DNA of 62,580 bases from the NCBI GenBank assembly GCA_018970175.1, contig JAGWWV010000007.1, positions 1-62,580 of the forward strand. Direction: 5' to 3'. Under the pieces are notes generated by a model. The model searched no databases. It saw only the letters and a program-made list of their open reading frames with translations, and was not told the DNA's origin. A program made the translations under genes and the position numbers. Below, piece after piece: positions 18,251 through 30,790 of this stretch; within the stretch, counting starts at the first letter, position 1, and every line of letters begins with the position of its first letter. This DNA comes from Acidobacteriota bacterium. Its GTDB lineage: Bacteria; Actinomycetota; Acidimicrobiia; Acidimicrobiales; Ilumatobacteraceae.

Positions 18251-19432
18251 ATGTCCGGCGGTGTGATCGATCGTGAGCTGATCTATCTCGATCACGCCGC
18301 CACCACGCCAATGCGGGCCGAAGCCGTCACTGCGATGCAGCCGTTCCTCTCTGACGTGTACGCGAATCCCTCCGGATCGCACCGGTTTGCCCGCGAGGCG
18401 CGGCGCGCAATCGACGAGGCGCGCGATGCCGTGGCGGGCGTTCTCGGATGCAAGCCGGGCGAGGTCGTCTTCAACGGCGGCGGTACCGAAGGAGACAACA
18501 CGGCGGTTCTCGGAGCGGTGCGCCGTCTCGAATCGAAAGGCCTGGCAGCGCGGGCGGTGTGCAGCGCCGCCGAACACCACGCCGTGCTGCATTGTGTCGG
18601 GCACGTTCGCGGCGCGGTCGTCGGTACCGATGCCACCGGCTGCATCGATGCCGAGCAACTCGGTCTCGAACTGACACGGTTTGCGGCTGCCGATGTCGTA
18701 CCCGTCGTGTCGGTGATGGCCGTCAACAACGAAGTGGGCAACGTCACCCCGATCGACGACGTCTCGCGCGTCGTGCGACGCAGTGCGCCAAGAGCCGTGC
18801 TTCACACCGACGCCGTACAGGCCGCGTGTTGGCTCGACCTTGCCCCCATCACGAAGGTCGTCGACCTCCTCACGTTGTCGTCGCACAAGTTCGGAGGACC
18901 AAAGGGCTGCGGTGTCATGTTCCAGCGTGACGGAGTCGACATCGAACCGCTCATCTTCGGCGGGGGACAAGAACGCGACCGCCGTAGCGGCACCCACAAC
19001 GTCGCGGGCATCGTCGCCACCGCGGCGGCACTGGTGGCCACGGCAGCGGAACGAACCCGCGAGGTCGAACGCATCGGCGCGCTGCGCGTCGAACTCGTCG
19101 CCGGTCTGACTGCAATCGGCGGTGTCTCTCCGACGATTTCCGCCGACAACAGCGTCGCCGGGATCGTCCACGTGTGCATCGAGGGAATCGAAAACGAGGC
19201 ACTCCTGTACCTGCTCGACGAGGCCGGCTTGTGCGCCTCGGCGGCTTCGGCCTGTGCCAGCGGGGCAATGGAGCCGTCGCACGTCTTGGCAGCGATGGGG
19301 GTTCCCCGCGAATTGGCCCGCGGGGCGCTGCGGCTCAGCCTCGGTCACACCACCACGCGCAGCGACATCCATGCGGCAGTGGACATCATCGGTACCGCCG
19401 TTGCGCGGCTGCGCGCCCACGCCCGCGCCTAG
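18251..19432 (+). CDS. Cysteine desulfurase (NifS/IscS type)
   Basis: 393 residues, PLP enzyme that removes sulfur from cysteine to an enzyme persulfide. PLP-binding Lys213 in SSHKFGGPKG, PLP-contact AEHHAV and the catalytic Cys loop ACASGAMEPSHVL (class I, short loop: Ser-rich then Cys) are present. Leaderless-type TAGATT sits exactly six bases before the ATG. It is followed after 24 bases by mnmA, a natural user of the sulfur; in several bacteria a dedicated desulfurase pairs with MnmA, so that is the likely main role, with Fe-S assembly as an additional one. Confidence 0.94.
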   Translation: MSGGVIDRELIYLDHAATTPMRAEAVTAMQPFLSDVYANPSGSHRFAREARRAIDEARDAVAGVLGCKPGEVVFNGGGTEGDNTAVLGAVRRLESKGLAARAVCSAAEHHAVLHCVGHVRGAVVGTDATGCIDAEQLGLELTRFAAADVVPVVSVMAVNNEVGNVTPIDDVSRVVRRSAPRAVLHTDAVQAACWLDLAPITKVVDLLTLSSHKFGGPKGCGVMFQRDGVDIEPLIFGGGQERDRRSGTHNVAGIVATAAALVATAAERTREVERIGALRVELVAGLTAIGGVSPTISADNSVAGIVHVCIEGIENEALLYLLDEAGLCASAASACASGAMEPSHVLAAMGVPRELARGALRLSLGHTTTRSDIHAAVDIIGTAVARLRAHARA

Positions 19433-20475
19433 CTCTGCGTCCTTAGACTTCTCCGTATGAAGGTTCTCGTTGCGATGTCGGGTGGTGTCGACTCGTCGGT
19501 CGCTGCTGCATTGATGCAGCGCGAGGGTCACCACGTCGTCGGAGTCACCATGCGGCTGTGGGGTGGCGAAAGCGACACGGGTTGTTGTTCGGTGTCCGAT
19601 GTCGACGACGCACGGCGCGTCGCCCAACAGCTGGGCATCGACCATCTCGTCTTCAACTTCACCGAGGACTTCCAGGAAAAGGTGGTCGATCCCTACGTTC
19701 AGTCGCACGCCACGGGCGTCACCCCGAACCCCTGCATCGAATGCAACCGCAGCCTCAAGTTTTCCCGTCTCACCGAGCGCGCCGACGCGCTGGGCTTCGA
19801 TGCGGTGGTCACCGGTCACCACGCACGTCTGGTGCGCAACGCGCAGGGCGAGATGCGCGTGCACCGGGGTGGTGACGCCGCAAAGGACCAGTCCTACGTC
19901 GTCCACATGTTGACGGGCCGCGAACTCGAGCGCACTCTCTTTCCCGTCGGACACATGACCAAGACCGAAGTTCGTTGCGTCGCCGCCGAGCTCGGCCTTC
20001 GCACGGCGACCAAACCCGACAGCCAGGACGTGTGCTTCATTTCAACCACCGGGGGACGGGAAACCTTCCTCGGCCATCGCATCCCGTTCCATGCGGGTCG
20101 GGTCGTCGACACCGACGGGCACGAGGTTGGCAAGGTCGACGCGGTCGAGCTCGTCACCATCGGCCAGCGTCGGGGAATCGGTCTCTACAAGACCGAAGCC
20201 AAACGATTCGTCGTCGACGTCGATGCCGACTCGCACACCGTCATCGTCGGCACCGAGGCCGACCTGCAGCGAACCGGACTCGCTCTCCACGACATGGTGT
20301 GGGCGGGCGGTGCGCCCGAAGCAGGTCGATACCGCGTGCAGTGCAGTGCGCACGGAAAGTCACTGCCGTGCAGTGTCGAGGTGGTCGACGCCGACCGCGT
20401 GCAGGTGACACTCGACGAACCCCACCGTCGCATCGCCCCCGGTCAGAGCGCGGTGCTCTTCGACGACACCGACAG

Positions 20476-23504
<3,029 letters not shown>

Positions 23505-23535
23505 CAACCGCAATTCCGGCAGCCGGGATGCGACA

Positions 23536-24021
23536 TCAGTCGACGGTGAATTCCCAGGTGTACGACTGGGCCTTGTCGCGTGTCTCGGTGATCTTCCAGA
23601 AGAACACACGCGCGGTGTGCTTGCCCTGTTCGAGTCGCTCGACCGGCGCGCCTTCCTGTGGCAAAAACGTGAGCGTGAAGTTGCCGGGGTCGTAGATGGC
23701 GGTCGGTGGAAGGTCGACTTGTTCGCCGGGTTTCGGTTGTCGACCACTGACCTGCAGTTCGTCGAGGCGTGTCGTTGGAATCTCGACACCGTTGACGACG
23801 AGCGCACCTTCGTAACCCTCGACGAAGTCGATTCGTATCTCTGACTGTCGCAAAACTTTCTCGTTGTTCGCCGGTGACATGTTCTCGATCTGGTCGGGAA
23901 GGTTGAGCGCGTCGCGCCCCGTGGTGGCGGAATTGAGTCCGAGAACGATGAGGACGAGGCCCACGGAAACACCAAAGCTGGCAAAAAGTGCCGGCTTGTT
24001 CAGTTTTTTCCGCAATTTCAC
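23536..24021 (-). CDS. Membrane-anchored extracytoplasmic protein, unknown function
   Basis: 161 residues from GTG 24021. A basic N-terminus (KLRKKLNK), one uncleaved membrane helix (residues ~11-31, FASFGVSVGLVLIVLGLNS), then ~125 residues outside the cell predicted as beta sandwich: PDQIENMSPANNEKVLRQSEIRIDF and HTARVFFWKITETRDKAQ resemble CopC/Ig-like folds but no metal ligands are seen. It lies between ligA (convergent) and the divergent PASTA pseudokinase, so a cell-envelope role is possible. GTG is chosen because the next in-frame upstream residues are part of a shadow. Confidence 0.75.
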   Translation of the reverse strand: MKLRKKLNKPALFASFGVSVGLVLIVLGLNSATTGRDALNLPDQIENMSPANNEKVLRQSEIRIDFVEGYEGALVVNGVEIPTTRLDELQVSGRQPKPGEQVDLPPTAIYDPGNFTLTFLPQEGAPVERLEQGKHTARVFFWKITETRDKAQSYTWEFTVD

Positions 24022-24084
24022 GGTCTCATTCTGACGGGTGTGAGCGGAAAATGCCCCACTGGCGACTAGTTTCTTTCTGCCCCT

Positions 24085-26064
24085 ATGGATACGCAGCGCG
24101 ACCTGATCGGCTACGTGCTTGCCGGCCGCTACCGCCTCACGACGCGGCTCGGTCTCGGTGCGAGTGACGAACCGCGTGGAATGTTCGATGCTCTCGACAT
24201 TCGCACCAACGTTGCCGTGCGCGTTCGTCTCGCGCCACTGAACGACCTCGTCGATGCGCGGTCCTTGAATCGTCGCACCGCGGGTGACGCGCGTCGCGCC
24301 ATCCAACACCATCTTCAACTCGTCTTGTCGACGCGGCATCCTGCGCTCGCTCCGATCTCCGACTGGGGTGACACCGACCTCAACGGTGTGCGGTGCATCT
24401 ACACGGTCCTTGGTCAGCTTCCCGGCGGAAGCCTCCGCGAGATGCTCGACCGCGGCCGCCGACTCACGCCCTCGCAGGCGCTGGTCGTGGGCCTCGACAT
24501 TTGCCGGGCGCTCAACGCCGTCCACGGCGCCGGCTGGGTTCACGGCGACATCCGCCCTGCCAACATCGTCTTCGACGCCAACCGCCGTGCCCGTCTGGGC
24601 GGTCTCGACACGCTGACCCCTGAAAACATTGGGGAAGCCGACATCGAGCGGGCTCGCTACGCCGCCCCCGAGGTGGGGCAGGGCGCCGACTCGAGCGCCG
24701 GGTCCGACGTCTACTCCCTCGCCCTGGCTCTCGTCGAGGCGGTCACGGGTGAAGTGCCGTTCAATGCCGATTCGGTGACCGTCGCACTGTCGAACCGTGT
24801 CGACAAGTTGTTGCCCGTGAACGCCGACCTCGGTGCGCTCGCGAGCGTTCTCGAACGCGCGGCGCGTCCCGACGTCGAGAGTCGGTTCTCTGCACGCGAG
24901 TTCGGCGAAGCGTTGGTCGCAATTGCCAAGCGCGTTCCGCCACCGACGCCGATCGACGTCGTTGGCGTCGACGAGTTGCTCATCCCCATGCCGCCGGTCA
25001 ACGTCATCGATCACGGCGATGCGGGTGATCCCACGGGAGAGATCGCGCGACCTTCACACACGGCAATCGACAAAGAGAAGGATGCGGGCGGTGCGCAGTC
25101 CGGACAGATCGACGACCCCACGGGTGAAATCGCTGCAGCACGCGTGTCGCGTCTGCGCGGGCGCAAGATCGTTGCGGTCATCGCCGCGCTCGCGGTGGTT
25201 GGCGGCGCGGTCGCGGGCTACTTCCTCTTGAAGAAGGACAGCTATCAGGTTCCGGTGCTCGTCGGTCTCACACAGGGTGAAGCCGAGAACCTCATCGTGA
25301 ACTTCGATTGGAAAGTCGTCGTCCAGGAAGGTCGAAGCGACGTCGTCGAAACCGGCCAGATCATCTCCACCGATCCAAGCGACGGTCGCATGCTGCAAGA
25401 GGGCAAATCGCTGACCATCGTCGTTTCCCAGGGCCCCACCTTCTCGACCCTCGAGGACTTCAGCGGCAAGAGCATCGAGGAAGCCACGCGCCGTATCGAG
25501 GAACTGGGTTTGGTGGTCGTTTCGGCGACAATCAACGACGAAAACAGCCCCGCCGGCACGGTCCTGAAATGGGCGGTGGCTGAACAACCGTCCGCGTCAG
25601 TCGGCGACCAGGTGGTGAAGGGCACCACCATCACCCTCACGGTCTCCGACGGGCCGGCACCCCGCGTCGTGCCCAGCCTCATCGGTCTCGACCCGGCCGA
25701 GGCCGAGGCGAAGATCGTCGAACTGGGCCTCACGGTCACGAAACTCGCAGACGACATCGGTGACGCCGACCCCGGCAAGGTTGGCGGTCAGGTTCCCAAA
25801 GCTGGCGAGAGCGTGCCGCGCGGAGGCAGTGTCAGCTACTGGGTTTCGAAGGGCAAAGAACTCACCACCATCCCGTACGTGCAGATGGAGTACAAGGCGA
25901 CCGTCGAAAAACGTCTCACCGAGGCGGGCTTCGTCATCGGCAACGTCACGGGCAAGGCCGCCACGCACCGTCTGAAGAAGATGTTCATTGCGGGAGTCGA
26001 AGTGAAGAGCGGTGACGAGGTCGCGATGGGCGCCACCATCGACCTCGAGTTCTACGGTGCATGA
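24085..26064 (+). CDS. PASTA-domain Ser/Thr kinase-like protein, probable pseudokinase
   Basis: 659 residues: kinase-like domain (about 10-285), linker, membrane helix (~360-382), four extracellular PASTA repeats (~385-659). The layout is that of PknB/PrkC, which sense peptidoglycan. Key catalytic residues are altered: the glycine-rich loop is RLGLGASDEP, the VAIK lysine is Arg46 (VAVR), HRD is H153-G-D155 with Arg157 for the usual Lys, and the DFG motif is replaced by GGL (172-174). Asp155 and Asn160 remain. So phosphotransfer is unlikely, though not excluded. The linker carries two DPTGEIA motifs that could be phospho-Thr sites bound by FHA domains. Overlaps the MFS gene by 4 bases. Confidence 0.9.
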   Translation: MDTQRDLIGYVLAGRYRLTTRLGLGASDEPRGMFDALDIRTNVAVRVRLAPLNDLVDARSLNRRTAGDARRAIQHHLQLVLSTRHPALAPISDWGDTDLNGVRCIYTVLGQLPGGSLREMLDRGRRLTPSQALVVGLDICRALNAVHGAGWVHGDIRPANIVFDANRRARLGGLDTLTPENIGEADIERARYAAPEVGQGADSSAGSDVYSLALALVEAVTGEVPFNADSVTVALSNRVDKLLPVNADLGALASVLERAARPDVESRFSAREFGEALVAIAKRVPPPTPIDVVGVDELLIPMPPVNVIDHGDAGDPTGEIARPSHTAIDKEKDAGGAQSGQIDDPTGEIAAARVSRLRGRKIVAVIAALAVVGGAVAGYFLLKKDSYQVPVLVGLTQGEAENLIVNFDWKVVVQEGRSDVVETGQIISTDPSDGRMLQEGKSLTIVVSQGPTFSTLEDFSGKSIEEATRRIEELGLVVVSATINDENSPAGTVLKWAVAEQPSASVGDQVVKGTTITLTVSDGPAPRVVPSLIGLDPAEAEAKIVELGLTVTKLADDIGDADPGKVGGQVPKAGESVPRGGSVSYWVSKGKELTTIPYVQMEYKATVEKRLTEAGFVIGNVTGKAATHRLKKMFIAGVEVKSGDEVAMGATIDLEFYGA

Positions 26065-27503
26065 GCGACGCGCCCGGCGTCGATGAAGTCGGCGTCCTGC
26101 CGTGGCAGGTCGTTCGTGGCAAGCGTCTCGTTCGCAACGTTGCCAAGCGCATCGGACTCAATCGTGCGTGGGCGACGCTCATCGTCGTTTTGTCGGGGCT
26201 CTTTGCCGTCAGCGCGACGATCACCATCCTCGTCGTTTCGCTCGACACCGTCGCAACCGACCTGAACTCCGAGACATCCACCATCAACTGGGCGCTCACC
26301 GGCCCGATGCTCGCCTTCGGTGTCGTCGGACCGGCGTTCGGCAAGGCGGGTGACCTCTGGGGGCACAAGCGCCTCTTTCTGCTCGGCCTGGTCGGGGCCG
26401 CGATCTTTGCGTCACTCACCGCCGTGGCCTGGAACGCGACGACGATGATCTTGTTCCGCACGCTGTCGGCCACCGCAGGTTCGGCCACCGGACCGGCCGC
26501 GATGGCGTTCATCAACAGGATGTTCGAACCCGAAGAGCGCGTGCGACCACTCGGCTACTGGAGCTTCACCACCGCCGGCGCGCCCGTCCTTGGTGTCGTG
26601 ATCGGTGCCCCCATCGTGGAGTCGGTCGGCTGGCGGGTCATCTTCATCGTGCAGGCGCCGCTGCTGGCGATTGCAGCACTCGCCGCATGGCGCCTGTTGC
26701 CCGAAACCGACCGTCAGGCGAACGTGAAGTTCGACCTTCGCGGTTCGGCCGTGCTCGGAGTCGGCGCCACGTCGTTGCTTCTCGCCATCAACCGTGGACA
26801 CTCCTGGGGATGGGGAAGTGCGCCGGTGCTGGCACTCCTCGTCGTGGGGGTGTCGGGTCTGTGGTTTTTCTTCCGAGTCGAACGAACCGCCGCCGCACCG
26901 TTGTTGCCCATGCGCTGGTTGCGCACCCGCAACGTGGTGTATCCGGTGCTCAGTCAGGCGCTCATCAACTTCGCGTACATGGGTGGCTTCTTCGCGGTTC
27001 CGCAACTCCTGGAGAAGGGCCTGAACTACTCGACGTCGCACATCGGCTGGTTGATCATCGCGCGACCACTCACGTTCTCGGTCGTTGCGGCCGTGGCAAG
27101 CATCATCACGCTGCGCATCGGCGAGCGCTCGAGCGGTGTCATTGGTGCAGCGTCCACCATCATCTCGATGTTCGTCCTCAGTTCGGTCGGCGTCGGTTCC
27201 TCCGACCTCGTGATCATCGTCGGCCTGGCACTCACGGGCGTCGGGCTGGGCGTTGCCGGCCCCGCGCTGACGGGTCTGTTGTCGAGTGCGGTGGACTCCG
27301 AAGACATCGGCACGGCCGCGGCGTTCCAGCAGTTGATGTCGCAGCTCGGTGCGGTCACCGGCACGACGGTGATGACCATGGTCCACGAATCGACGCTGTC
27401 GCGGGGAGTGGTCGAAAGCTACGGGTACGCCCTGTGGGTCGGTGCGTTTGCGGCGTTCCTGGGATTGCTTGCCGCGCTGCAGGTGAAACCCCTGCGCCGT
27501 TGA
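26061..27503 (+). CDS. MFS transporter, DHA2-like drug/lipid exporter
   Basis: 480 residues, about 14 membrane helices, as in the EmrB/QacA (DHA2) group. Seen: STINWALTGPMLAFGVVGPAFGKAGDLWGHKRLF (loop 2-3 motif A variant, GKAGDLWGHKR) and the helix 5 motif region LGVVIGAPIVESVGWRVIF. Starts within the stop of the PASTA gene (ATGA), so the pseudokinase and exporter are co-translated, which suggests export of an envelope-related substrate or drug efflux tuned with envelope status (inference). Confidence 0.9.
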   Translation: MSDAPGVDEVGVLPWQVVRGKRLVRNVAKRIGLNRAWATLIVVLSGLFAVSATITILVVSLDTVATDLNSETSTINWALTGPMLAFGVVGPAFGKAGDLWGHKRLFLLGLVGAAIFASLTAVAWNATTMILFRTLSATAGSATGPAAMAFINRMFEPEERVRPLGYWSFTTAGAPVLGVVIGAPIVESVGWRVIFIVQAPLLAIAALAAWRLLPETDRQANVKFDLRGSAVLGVGATSLLLAINRGHSWGWGSAPVLALLVVGVSGLWFFFRVERTAAAPLLPMRWLRTRNVVYPVLSQALINFAYMGGFFAVPQLLEKGLNYSTSHIGWLIIARPLTFSVVAAVASIITLRIGERSSGVIGAASTIISMFVLSSVGVGSSDLVIIVGLALTGVGLGVAGPALTGLLSSAVDSEDIGTAAAFQQLMSQLGAVTGTTVMTMVHESTLSRGVVESYGYALWVGAFAAFLGLLAALQVKPLRR

Positions 27504-27504
27504 A

Positions 27505-27915
27505 TCACTCGGCGGTGATGCTCTTGATTTCCTCGGCGACGACCTTGGTGATGTCGGTCTGCGGTATCGCGGTTTGCATTCCCATCACCTTCATCATGTC
27601 ACCGACCACCTTGATCTTGCCCGACATGAACGCCTGCATTCCCGCCGCTTGATCCTGGTGAACAAAAATCGCCTTCGCGGTTGCGTAGTCGGTGGTGACG
27701 GTTGCATCGGGGTCGGACAGCTCGCCGAGGTCCATCACCATCTCGCCCGAGCTCGTGTCCATGAAACTCTTCACTGTTCCGTCGCCGAAGGGAACGTCGG
27801 TGACCACCTGGTTGATCTTGATGCTGAACGTGATCATCGGCGCCTCGTCCTTGTACTTCTCGCGAATCGCGCGTGCGGCGGCCATCCACTCTTCTGACAG
27901 GAACTGATGCGACAT
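27505..27915 (-). CDS. SCP2 sterol-carrier domain protein
   Basis: 136 residues, a stand-alone SCP2 domain: a beta sheet with a hydrophobic tunnel that binds fatty acids or sterol-like lipids. Typical strings are ITFSIKINQVVTDVPFG, MVMDLGELSDPDATVTTDYATAKAIF and AFMSGKIKVVGDMMKVM. Ends one base from the convergent MFS gene. Lipid ligand unknown; actinobacteria often have several such proteins. Confidence 0.88.
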   Translation of the reverse strand: MSHQFLSEEWMAAARAIREKYKDEAPMITFSIKINQVVTDVPFGDGTVKSFMDTSSGEMVMDLGELSDPDATVTTDYATAKAIFVHQDQAAGMQAFMSGKIKVVGDMMKVMGMQTAIPQTDITKVVAEEIKSITAE

Positions 27916-27934
27916 GGAATCAACCTACTCACAC

Positions 27935-29083
27935 TCAGGCGTCGAGGGGAACGCCGGAGAGGCCCGGACTGCGCATTCCCGGCACCGTCACCAGGCCCGC
28001 ATCGGCCACGACGGGCTCGGTCAGGTCGGTGGCCCAGTACCGCGCTGAGGATCCGATGTCCGATGCCAGAGTGACGGCAGGGTGCGCGGCGAGTCGGACG
28101 TTGGCCCAGCGGGCGACCCCGGTGTCGAACATGCCACCGATCCACGCGCCGGCGCCGTGTTCGGCTGCGCGGTTCAGTACGTCGACGCATGCAATGAATC
28201 CGAACCGGGCGGGCTTCAGCGTGATGTCGGTGCACTCGTGGTTCACCAACGCGTCGAGCGCGTCGGTGGCACCGTTCACTCCCTCGTCCAGCGCGACGCG
28301 GATCGTCCCCGTGGCAACCAGCGCCTGGTGCGACGTCGTGTCGTGCGCGGGAAACGGCTGCTCGACGAAGTCGAGGCCCAATTCGCCGAGCGATGCCACG
28401 TGGGCGACGTCGTCGGGTCGGTAGGCGCCGTTTGCGTCGCCCAGCAACACCACGCCGCCGTCCAACACGGCCCGCAGTTCGCGCACGATGTCGGTGGTGT
28501 GAAGGCCGGGTCCGATTTTCAGTTTCAGGCGCGGGTATCCGAGCGCGACGGCCTCCAACGCCTTTGCGATGACCGCATCGACTGCCGCGGCTGTTGACAC
28601 GTCCGGTCCCTGGTTGCCGAGGGTGGCGCCGGCCAGCGCCGCGCGTTTCGGCGGCGAGCCGAGCAACGACTCGAACGCGGTGTCGGTGGTTCGCAACTGC
28701 GCGTCGAGCACGGCGGTTTCCAGTGCGGCCACCGCCATCGGGTGACGCGACGCGGCATCGGGGTCGATCGCGGCGACGAGTGCCCGCACCGATGCCGCGG
28801 TCAACGACCTGCGTCCGGCAATGACGCCCGGGGCGATGCCCTCCAAGAACGTCGCGGCAGCATCGGCGGTTTCACCCGTGTACCCCGAGTCGTCGGGCGC
28901 GCCGCACTCGCCCCAGCCGCGCACGCCATCGGCGGTCACGAACTCGACGAGAAGCACCCGACGTGACGCATGGGTGCCGTGGGTCGCAACGACCTGACGC
29001 ACGAGGTCGAGTTTGCGACGGTGGAGTCGGACGGTTCCCGCGGTGTCGCCGATTTCGACCGGCGGCAGGGCGCTCAGGTTCAC
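27935..29083 (-). CDS. menC: o-Succinylbenzoate synthase / enolase-superfamily MenC
   Basis: 382 residues. Enolase superfamily, MLE subgroup: catalytic KxK in RLKLKIGPG, metal ligands Asp (LLGDANGAY), Glu (DFVEQPFP) and Asp/Glu (VALDEGVNG), and the second lysine in TDITLKPARFGF. This set and length fit MenC, which dehydrates SHCHC to o-succinylbenzoate in menaquinone synthesis; N-acylamino acid racemase is the alternative activity in this clade. GTG start at 29083 has TAGCGT (revcomp at 29090-29095) exactly six bases before it, a leaderless signature. No other men gene lies in the window. Confidence 0.85.
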   Translation of the reverse strand: MNLSALPPVEIGDTAGTVRLHRRKLDLVRQVVATHGTHASRRVLLVEFVTADGVRGWGECGAPDDSGYTGETADAAATFLEGIAPGVIAGRRSLTAASVRALVAAIDPDAASRHPMAVAALETAVLDAQLRTTDTAFESLLGSPPKRAALAGATLGNQGPDVSTAAAVDAVIAKALEAVALGYPRLKLKIGPGLHTTDIVRELRAVLDGGVVLLGDANGAYRPDDVAHVASLGELGLDFVEQPFPAHDTTSHQALVATGTIRVALDEGVNGATDALDALVNHECTDITLKPARFGFIACVDVLNRAAEHGAGAWIGGMFDTGVARWANVRLAAHPAVTLASDIGSSARYWATDLTEPVVADAGLVTVPGMRSPGLSGVPLDA

Positions 29084-29172
29084 GACCCCACGCTACGGCG
29101 TGACCATTGACGCCTTTACATTCCGCAAAGGATTGTGGCGCGGAGCACCCTCGGGGGCAGACTTGGAGCCTT

Positions 29173-30744
29173 ATGGCGCGCATTCTCGTGACCGAAGAAA
29201 TCGCCGATGGAGGCCTCGACCGCCTGCGTCAGGCCGGCCACGAGGTCGACATTCGGCTTGGACTCGACCATGCCGCATTGTTGTCGGCCATCAAAGGCGC
29301 ACATGCGCTCATCGTGAGGTCGGCCACCGACGTGAACGCCGAAGTGCTGGACGCCGGCTCCGAGCTCGTCGTCGTCGGCCGTGCGGGAGTTGGCCTCGAC
29401 AACGTCGATGTCGACACCGCGACGAAGCGCGGCGTCATGGTGTGCAATGCGCCCGAATCAAACATCGCATCCGCCGCCGAGCAAACGATGGCGCTCCTTC
29501 TGTCCATCGCGCGCAACGTTCCCCAGGCGCACGCCGCCCTCGTGCAGGGACGCTGGGAGCGCAGCAAGTGGGAGGGGGTCGAGCTTCTCGACAAGACCCT
29601 CGGCATCGTCGGTCTCGGTCGTATCGGCAAGCTCGTCGCCCAGCGCGCGGCCGCCTTCGGCATGCGCATCGTCGCGTTCGACCCCTACATTTCCGCCGAC
29701 CGCGCCCGTCAGATGAACGTCGAGTTGTTGCCCCTCGACCAGGTGGTCGCCGAATCCGACTTTCTCACCGTGCACCTGCCGAAGACGAAGGAGACGGTCG
29801 GCCTCATCGGCCGTGAGATGTTCCTGAAGGCCAAGCGCGACCTGCGTGTCATCAACGTGGCACGCGGCGGCATCATCGACGAGGCCGCGCTCTACGAAGC
29901 GCTGAAAGATGGTGTCATCGCCGGCGCCGCACTCGACGTGTTCGCAAAGGAGCCCACCACCGAGTCGCCGCTCTTCACGTTGCCGAACGTCGTTGTCACG
30001 CCGCATCTCGGTGCGTCCACCCGCGAGGCGCAGGACAAAGCCGGCGATGCCATCGCCGACATGGTGCAACTCGCACTGGCCGGTGACTTCGTGCCCTACG
30101 CGGTCAATGTCAACGCGGCCGATGCGAACGAAACCCTCAAGCCGTTCCTGCCGCTCGCCGAGCGTCTCGGTCGTCTGTTCGCCACACTGGTCGGTGGAGT
30201 TCCGAAGTCGCTCGAGATCAGCGCGACGGGGGAAATCGGCGGCTACGACACCCGAATCCTCACGCTCAGTGCGCTCAAGGGGTTCTTTGGTTCGTTGACG
30301 AACGAACAGGTCACATACGTCAATGGCCCGCAAATCGCCGCCGGTGCCGGTTGCGAGGTGCGCGAGAACAACTCGTCCACGTCGACCAACGCGGACTACG
30401 TCAACCTGGTGACGATGCGCGCCGACGGCCACAGCATCGCGGCCACGCTCGTCGGCCCACGGCGCGAAGCACGGCTCGTCCTGGTCGACGACCACATCAC
30501 CGACGTACCGCCGGCCGACAACATGCTCGTCGTCTCGAACGACGACCGCCCCGGCGTCATCGGCGTCGTCGGAACCCTGCTCGGCAACCACAACGTGAAC
30601 ATCGCCGACATGGACGTCGGCAAGGCTCTGAAGCCCGGCACGGCGTTGATGGTCATCGCGCCGACCGCCGAGGTGCCCGAGGAAGTCGTCGCACAACTGC
30701 GTGTCGCCCCCGGCATCTTGAACGTCGCTGTCCTCCACGCCTAA
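29173..30744 (+). CDS. serA: D-3-phosphoglycerate dehydrogenase
   Basis: First step of serine synthesis: 3-phosphoglycerate to 3-phosphohydroxypyruvate with NAD+. 523 residues, the long actinobacterial form. NAD-binding GLGRIGKLVA, catalytic Arg (NVARGGIIDE), Glu (DVFAKEP) and His (VTPHLGAST) are in order; then the intervening ASB domain and a C-terminal ACT domain (LVVSNDDRPGVIGVVGTLLG) that binds serine for feedback inhibition in relatives. Start ATG 29173 fits the family N-terminus; the upstream ORF extension is not needed. Ends 35 bases before the second palindromic element. Confidence 0.97.
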   Translation: MARILVTEEIADGGLDRLRQAGHEVDIRLGLDHAALLSAIKGAHALIVRSATDVNAEVLDAGSELVVVGRAGVGLDNVDVDTATKRGVMVCNAPESNIASAAEQTMALLLSIARNVPQAHAALVQGRWERSKWEGVELLDKTLGIVGLGRIGKLVAQRAAAFGMRIVAFDPYISADRARQMNVELLPLDQVVAESDFLTVHLPKTKETVGLIGREMFLKAKRDLRVINVARGGIIDEAALYEALKDGVIAGAALDVFAKEPTTESPLFTLPNVVVTPHLGASTREAQDKAGDAIADMVQLALAGDFVPYAVNVNAADANETLKPFLPLAERLGRLFATLVGGVPKSLEISATGEIGGYDTRILTLSALKGFFGSLTNEQVTYVNGPQIAAGAGCEVRENNSSTSTNADYVNLVTMRADGHSIAATLVGPRREARLVLVDDHITDVPPADNMLVVSNDDRPGVIGVVGTLLGNHNVNIADMDVGKALKPGTALMVIAPTAEVPEEVVAQLRVAPGILNVAVLHA

Positions 30745-30745
30745 C

Positions 30746-30790
30746 CCCCAGGCTTCTCGACCCCAGGGTTCCCGACCCCAGGGTTCTCGG
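30746..30790. repeat. Three tandem 15 bp units leading into the palindromic element
   Basis: Units at 30746-30760 (ccccaggcttctcga), 30761-30775 (ccccagggttcccga) and 30776-30790 (ccccagggttctcgg). Each differs at one to three positions. The last unit is the outer end of the left arm of palindromic element copy 2. This suggests repeated partial copying of the element end at this spot. Confidence 0.75.
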
